NCBI GenBank assembly: GCA_030446745.1
Contig: JAUJMS010000005.1
Span: 1 to 37,440, forward strand
DNA: 37,440 bases
Direction: 5' to 3'
Source of the DNA: Egibacteraceae bacterium
GTDB taxonomy: Bacteria > Actinomycetota > Nitriliruptoria > Euzebyales > Egibacteraceae
Shown here: positions 35,275 to 37,440 of the stretch, one piece after another
Numbering within the stretch: position 1 is the stretch's first letter
Layout of the letters: every line of letters begins with the position of its first letter
Notes under the pieces: model-generated
Databases searched by the model: none
Told to the model about the DNA's origin: nothing
The model's input: the letters and a program-made list of their open reading frames with translations, nothing else
Program-made: the position numbers and the translations under genes

Positions 35275-35297
35275 GACGCCCGCGCCGGTTGGGCGTC
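35275..35297. terminator. Bidirectional hairpin between cold-shock and histone-like genes
   Basis: GACGCCC (35275-35281) and GGGCGTC (35291-35297) form a perfect 7-bp stem with a 9-nt loop. The right arm overlaps the stop codon of the minus-strand histone-like gene. Confidence 0.5.
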
Positions 35298-35781
35298 AGG
35301 CCTTCTTCGCGCCGGCCTTCTTCGCGGTCACCTTCGCCGCCGTCTTCTTCGCCGACGCCTTGGACGCGGCCGCCTTCGTCGCCGTCGCGGTCGCCTTCTT
35401 GCCCGTGCCCCCGCTCTTCGCCGCCTTCTTCGCCGCGGTCTTCTTCGACTCCGCCGGCGCCGAGGCCGCCTTCTTCGCGCCACCCTTCTTCGCGCCGGTG
35501 GCGGCGGTCTTCTTCGCGGGGGCCGTGGTCCCCGCCTTCTTGGCGCCGCCAGCGGCGGTGCCGGTCTTCTTGGCGAGGCCAGCGGTGCCCGACTTCTTCG
35601 CCCCGGCGCCCGCCTTCTTCGCGCCTGTGCCGGTCGCTGTCTTCTTCGCCCCGGTCGCCGACTTCTTCGCGCCGCCGGCGTCCTTCTTCGCCGACGTTGC
35701 CGCCTTCTTGCCGGTCGCCTTCGTCGCCTTCTTCGCGCTCCCTGGCCTCGACGACTTCTCAGCGTTGTTGGCGTTCGCCAT
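35296..35781 (-). CDS. Lys/Ala-rich histone H1-like protein
   Basis: 161 residues starting MANANNAEKSSRPGSAKKAT at ATG 35781, with AAAGGG about 8 nt upstream. Almost the whole protein is Lys, Ala, Thr and Gly in AKK-type repeats (GAKKSATGAKK, KKTAAKKAAK, AKKAGAKKA), like the C-terminal tails of eukaryotic H1 or actinobacterial HupB. No folded HU domain is present. It should be disordered and bind DNA or RNA non-specifically. Low complexity makes homology claims weak. It follows a long leader with a good promoter. Confidence 0.8.
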   Translation of the reverse strand: MANANNAEKSSRPGSAKKATKATGKKAATSAKKDAGGAKKSATGAKKTATGTGAKKAGAGAKKSGTAGLAKKTGTAAGGAKKAGTTAPAKKTAATGAKKGGAKKAASAPAESKKTAAKKAAKSGGTGKKATATATKAAASKASAKKTAAKVTAKKAGAKKA

Positions 35782-35942
35782 GTCGGTCACCCTTTCGCGC
35801 CGTCTCCGGCGCTGTCGTCGCAACGGTGCGCAGCTGTCGTGGAGGCTCGGGTTCGCAGCGCGCTCCCGGCCGTTGCGACACGCGCCGAGCCGCGGCCCGA
35901 CGTTGTCGCGCGAACGTGCCTGGCTGACCCATCGCGCCCGCG

Positions 35943-35971
35943 ACGTTACGGAATCACCGCAGCCGAATCAA
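35943..35971 (-). promoter_or_regulatory. Promoter of the histone H1-like gene
   Basis: Minus-strand TTGATT (35971-35966), a 17-nt spacer, and TAACGT (35948-35943). Transcription would start near 35936, leaving an untranslated leader of about 155 nt before ATG 35781. The leader region 35782-35935 contains no gene. Confidence 0.45.
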
Positions 35972-35975
35972 CGAT

Positions 35976-36245
35976 CTACGACGGTGGGTCGGCGGCGGCA
36001 TCGTTGCCGGCCGCCTGCCAGTCGGCGCGAACGCGTGCGAGCTGTTTCGCGGCGCGCGGGGTGTCGCGCTTGGCCGTGGTCGTGATCGCCAGCAAACGCT
36101 CCTGCCAGCGGCGCTTCTCGTCCGGCACGAGCGGCGCCGCCGCGACGCGGGCGAAGGCGTCGCGAAGCGCGTCGGACAGCGCCGCCGCGGCGACGGCATC
36201 GCCGCCGGGGTCGGTCGAATGGCCATCCTCGGCGTCGGCGGACAC
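35976..36245 (-). CDS. Small conserved-looking protein of unknown function
   Basis: 89 residues from GTG 36245 (VSADAEDGHSTDPGGDAVAA). A disordered acidic N-terminus is followed by a helical region (FARVAAAPLVPDEKRRWQER and LLAITTTAKRDTPRAAKQLA) and the end ARVRADWQAAGNDAAADPPS. No signal peptide or membrane helix. I do not recognise a family. The leaderless-type promoter directly upstream and clean coding pattern support a real gene. Confidence 0.65.
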   Translation of the reverse strand: MSADAEDGHSTDPGGDAVAAAALSDALRDAFARVAAAPLVPDEKRRWQERLLAITTTAKRDTPRAAKQLARVRADWQAAGNDAAADPPS

Positions 36246-36257
36246 GGGTGCAGGCTA
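36246..36257 (-). promoter_or_regulatory. Leaderless-type -10 (TAGCCT, 6 nt to GTG)
   Basis: Minus-strand TAGCCT (36257-36252), then GCACCC and the GTG at 36245. No ribosome binding site. Confidence 0.5.
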
Positions 36258-36328
36258 CGACGAGCGGTCGGCAGGGACGCCGGCGACCGACGTCGAAGTA
36301 CCAGGCAAGCATCGATCTCGGAGGTCTT

Positions 36329-37440
36329 ATGTCCCTGCGTCGCGCGGTCGCGCTGACCGCGACCGTCGTCGCCCTGATCGGCGCGGCGCTGCCCGCAGCC
36401 GCGACGGCGCCCGCGCCGTCCTGGGTGCGCGTGCAGTTCGGTACCGGCATCACCGAACCGGCGCGCTCAGCACTGGTCGTCAGCGGGCTCACGGCGCTGC
36501 AGTACGTGCCGACCGACGCCTACGTCGGCTACGCGACCGCGGAGGCCGCAAAGGCCGCCGCGCAGGTGCCCGGCGTCACGGGCGTCCGCGTCCTGACCGC
36601 TGCCGAGAAGATCGCTCCGACGCTGTCCGGCCGGACCGGCGTCGTTCCGGTCGCGGTCACCAGCGCCGCAGATGCCGGCGGGCTCGAACAGTGGCTGGGC
36701 GACGCGGTGCGCGGCAGGTTCGACCTGCGCGGCGACGCGACGCTGCGCGTGACCGAGGCCGTCGTGCCGGCGAACCGGCTCTCCGCGCTGGCGGCGCGCC
36801 CGGAGGTCGTCCACGTCAACCGGTCGGCGCTGCGCTGGCAGACCGAGGACGAGGGCGCTTCGCAGGTGCTGGCCGGCAACACCCCGGGCGGCAAGCCCGT
36901 CCCCGGCTACGCCGGTTTCCTCGCCGGACTGGGCATCGACGGCAGCGGTGTGACGGTCTCGGTCATCGACGACGGTGTCGACGACAACCACCCCGAGTTC
37001 ACCGGCCGGGTGAAGCGCTTCACGTACGGCGTCGGCACCGCCGGCCCGCCGGAGGGGCACGGGACGCACGTGGCGGGAATCGTCGGTGGCAAGGGCGCGA
37101 CGATCGGCCCGCTGGGCAGCCTCGCCGACGGCGACGGCTTGCGCTACGGCGTCGGCGTCGCGCCGGGCGTCAGCCTCATCGACCAGCCGGCGATCCAGCT
37201 GACGAGCACCGCGTCCTTCGACGGCGGGTTCGAGGTCTACACCCGCGATGCGGTGCGAGCCGGTGCCGTCGCGTGGAACGCGTCGTGGACCGACGGCGGC
37301 GGCGAGGGCGTCGGCTACAACGCCAACGCCGCGAACCTCGACGCGCTCACGCGCGACGCCGACTTCGAGACGCCGGGGACGCAGCCGTTCACCTTCGTGT
37401 TCTCGGCGGGCAACTCCGGGGCCGGCAACGGCACGAGCCG
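36329..37440 (+). CDS. Secreted subtilisin-family (S8) serine protease, cut by window edge
   Basis: ATG 36329 has GGAGG 5 nt upstream. The signal peptide is RRAVALTATVVALIGAALPA, with likely cleavage after AAATA. Residues about 30-175 look like an inhibitory propeptide. The catalytic domain follows: Asp in VSVIDDGVDDNHPEF, His in EGHGTHVAGIVGG, and the oxyanion Asn in FVFSAGNSGAGNG. The catalytic serine lies beyond the right edge. 370 residues are visible with no frameshift. It is probably an extracellular protease. Divergent from the small unknown gene. Confidence 0.92.
   Translation, partial: MSLRRAVALTATVVALIGAALPAAATAPAPSWVRVQFGTGITEPARSALVVSGLTALQYVPTDAYVGYATAEAAKAAAQVPGVTGVRVLTAAEKIAPTLSGRTGVVPVAVTSAADAGGLEQWLGDAVRGRFDLRGDATLRVTEAVVPANRLSALAARPEVVHVNRSALRWQTEDEGASQVLAGNTPGGKPVPGYAGFLAGLGIDGSGVTVSVIDDGVDDNHPEFTGRVKRFTYGVGTAGPPEGHGTHVAGIVGGKGATIGPLGSLADGDGLRYGVGVAPGVSLIDQPAIQLTSTASFDGGFEVYTRDAVRAGAVAWNASWTDGGGEGVGYNANAANLDALTRDADFETPGTQPFTFVFSAGNSGAGNGTS

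Noticed and set aside
35296-35781. HupB-type nucleoid protein
   Set aside because: Only the Lys/Ala tail is present; the folded HU domain expected at the N-terminus is absent, and the ATG with an RBS marks a complete gene.
1-37440. CRISPR arrays, tRNA or rRNA genes, insertion sequences, prophage or toxin-antitoxin genes
   Set aside because: I found no spaced direct repeats, cloverleaf or rRNA-like stretches, transposase or integrase motifs, or phage structural genes.

Overview
This is one strand-biased chromosomal stretch of a very GC-rich actinobacterium. The evidence is the gene order rpsP-KH-rimM-trmD-lepB, ffh, ftsY, smc, Fpg-like, rnc, acpP, plsX, rpmF, yceD, a SepIVA/DivIVA-like gene, coaD, rsmD, recG (mostly reading leftward), plus an F420 gene (cofC), a WYL regulator, and an actinobacterial cold-shock variant. 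The order resembles the mycobacterial Rv2921c-Rv2927c block. The extra genes between blocks suggest a deep-branching lineage (Nitriliruptoria/Acidimicrobiia-like), but that placement is inference.

Layout, left to right. 1-561: the start of a membrane protein and the C-terminal piece of a GT39-type glycosyltransferase, joined abnormally to lepB. 562-3126 (minus): lepB, trmD, rimM, KH protein, rpsP. 3312-3690 (plus): a zincin-like metallopeptidase. 3662-8977 (minus): ffh, an ABC-2 exporter (ATPase and permease) and a GT-C glycosyltransferase. 9110-10981 (minus): a secreted serine hydrolase with five BTRD1-like repeats. 11187-13230 (plus): a secreted CocE-type hydrolase coupled to a GAF-HisKA protein with no ATPase domain. 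13243-19292 (minus): a small coiled-coil protein, smc, ftsY and a WYL protein. 19487-21137 (plus): an alpha/beta hydrolase coupled to a membrane J-domain protein. 21152-28687 (minus): the recG-to-Fpg operon for repair, RNA processing and lipid synthesis. 28747-30129 (plus): corA and rpmB. 30139-31907 (minus): thiL-thiD. 31963-32196 (plus): a stand-alone Lrp/AsnC RAM domain. 32210-34347 (minus): gpsA-ddl. 34420-35262 (plus): cofC and a cold-shock protein. 35296-36245 (minus): a Lys/Ala-rich histone-H1-like protein and a small unknown. From 36329 (plus): a subtilisin-family protease cut by the window edge.

The window is mostly housekeeping. Ffh, FtsY and LepB belong to protein export; Rnc, RimM, TrmD, RsmD, S16, L28 and L32 to ribosome and RNA biogenesis; PlsX and ACP to lipid synthesis; ThiD and ThiL to thiamine; Ddl to the cell wall.

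Three cross-cutting observations matter. (1) Many essential genes carry single-base indels in short C/G runs, in patches at 1-6 kb and 18-21.3 kb, which points to sequence error rather than gene decay. Larger losses are seen at lepB/GT39, at the missing rplS, and inside the CocE gene. (2) Nine genes start 6-9 nt after a TAnnnT-type -10 box, so leaderless transcription looks common. (3) Convergent genes tend to end inside small inverted repeats that contain their stop codons. I see no CRISPR array, tRNA, rRNA, insertion sequence or phage gene. No obviously new multi-gene defence or biosynthetic system is visible. The most unusual proteins are an Fpg homologue lacking the usual catalytic residues, the BTRD1-repeat hydrolase, and the kinase-like protein without an ATPase domain.
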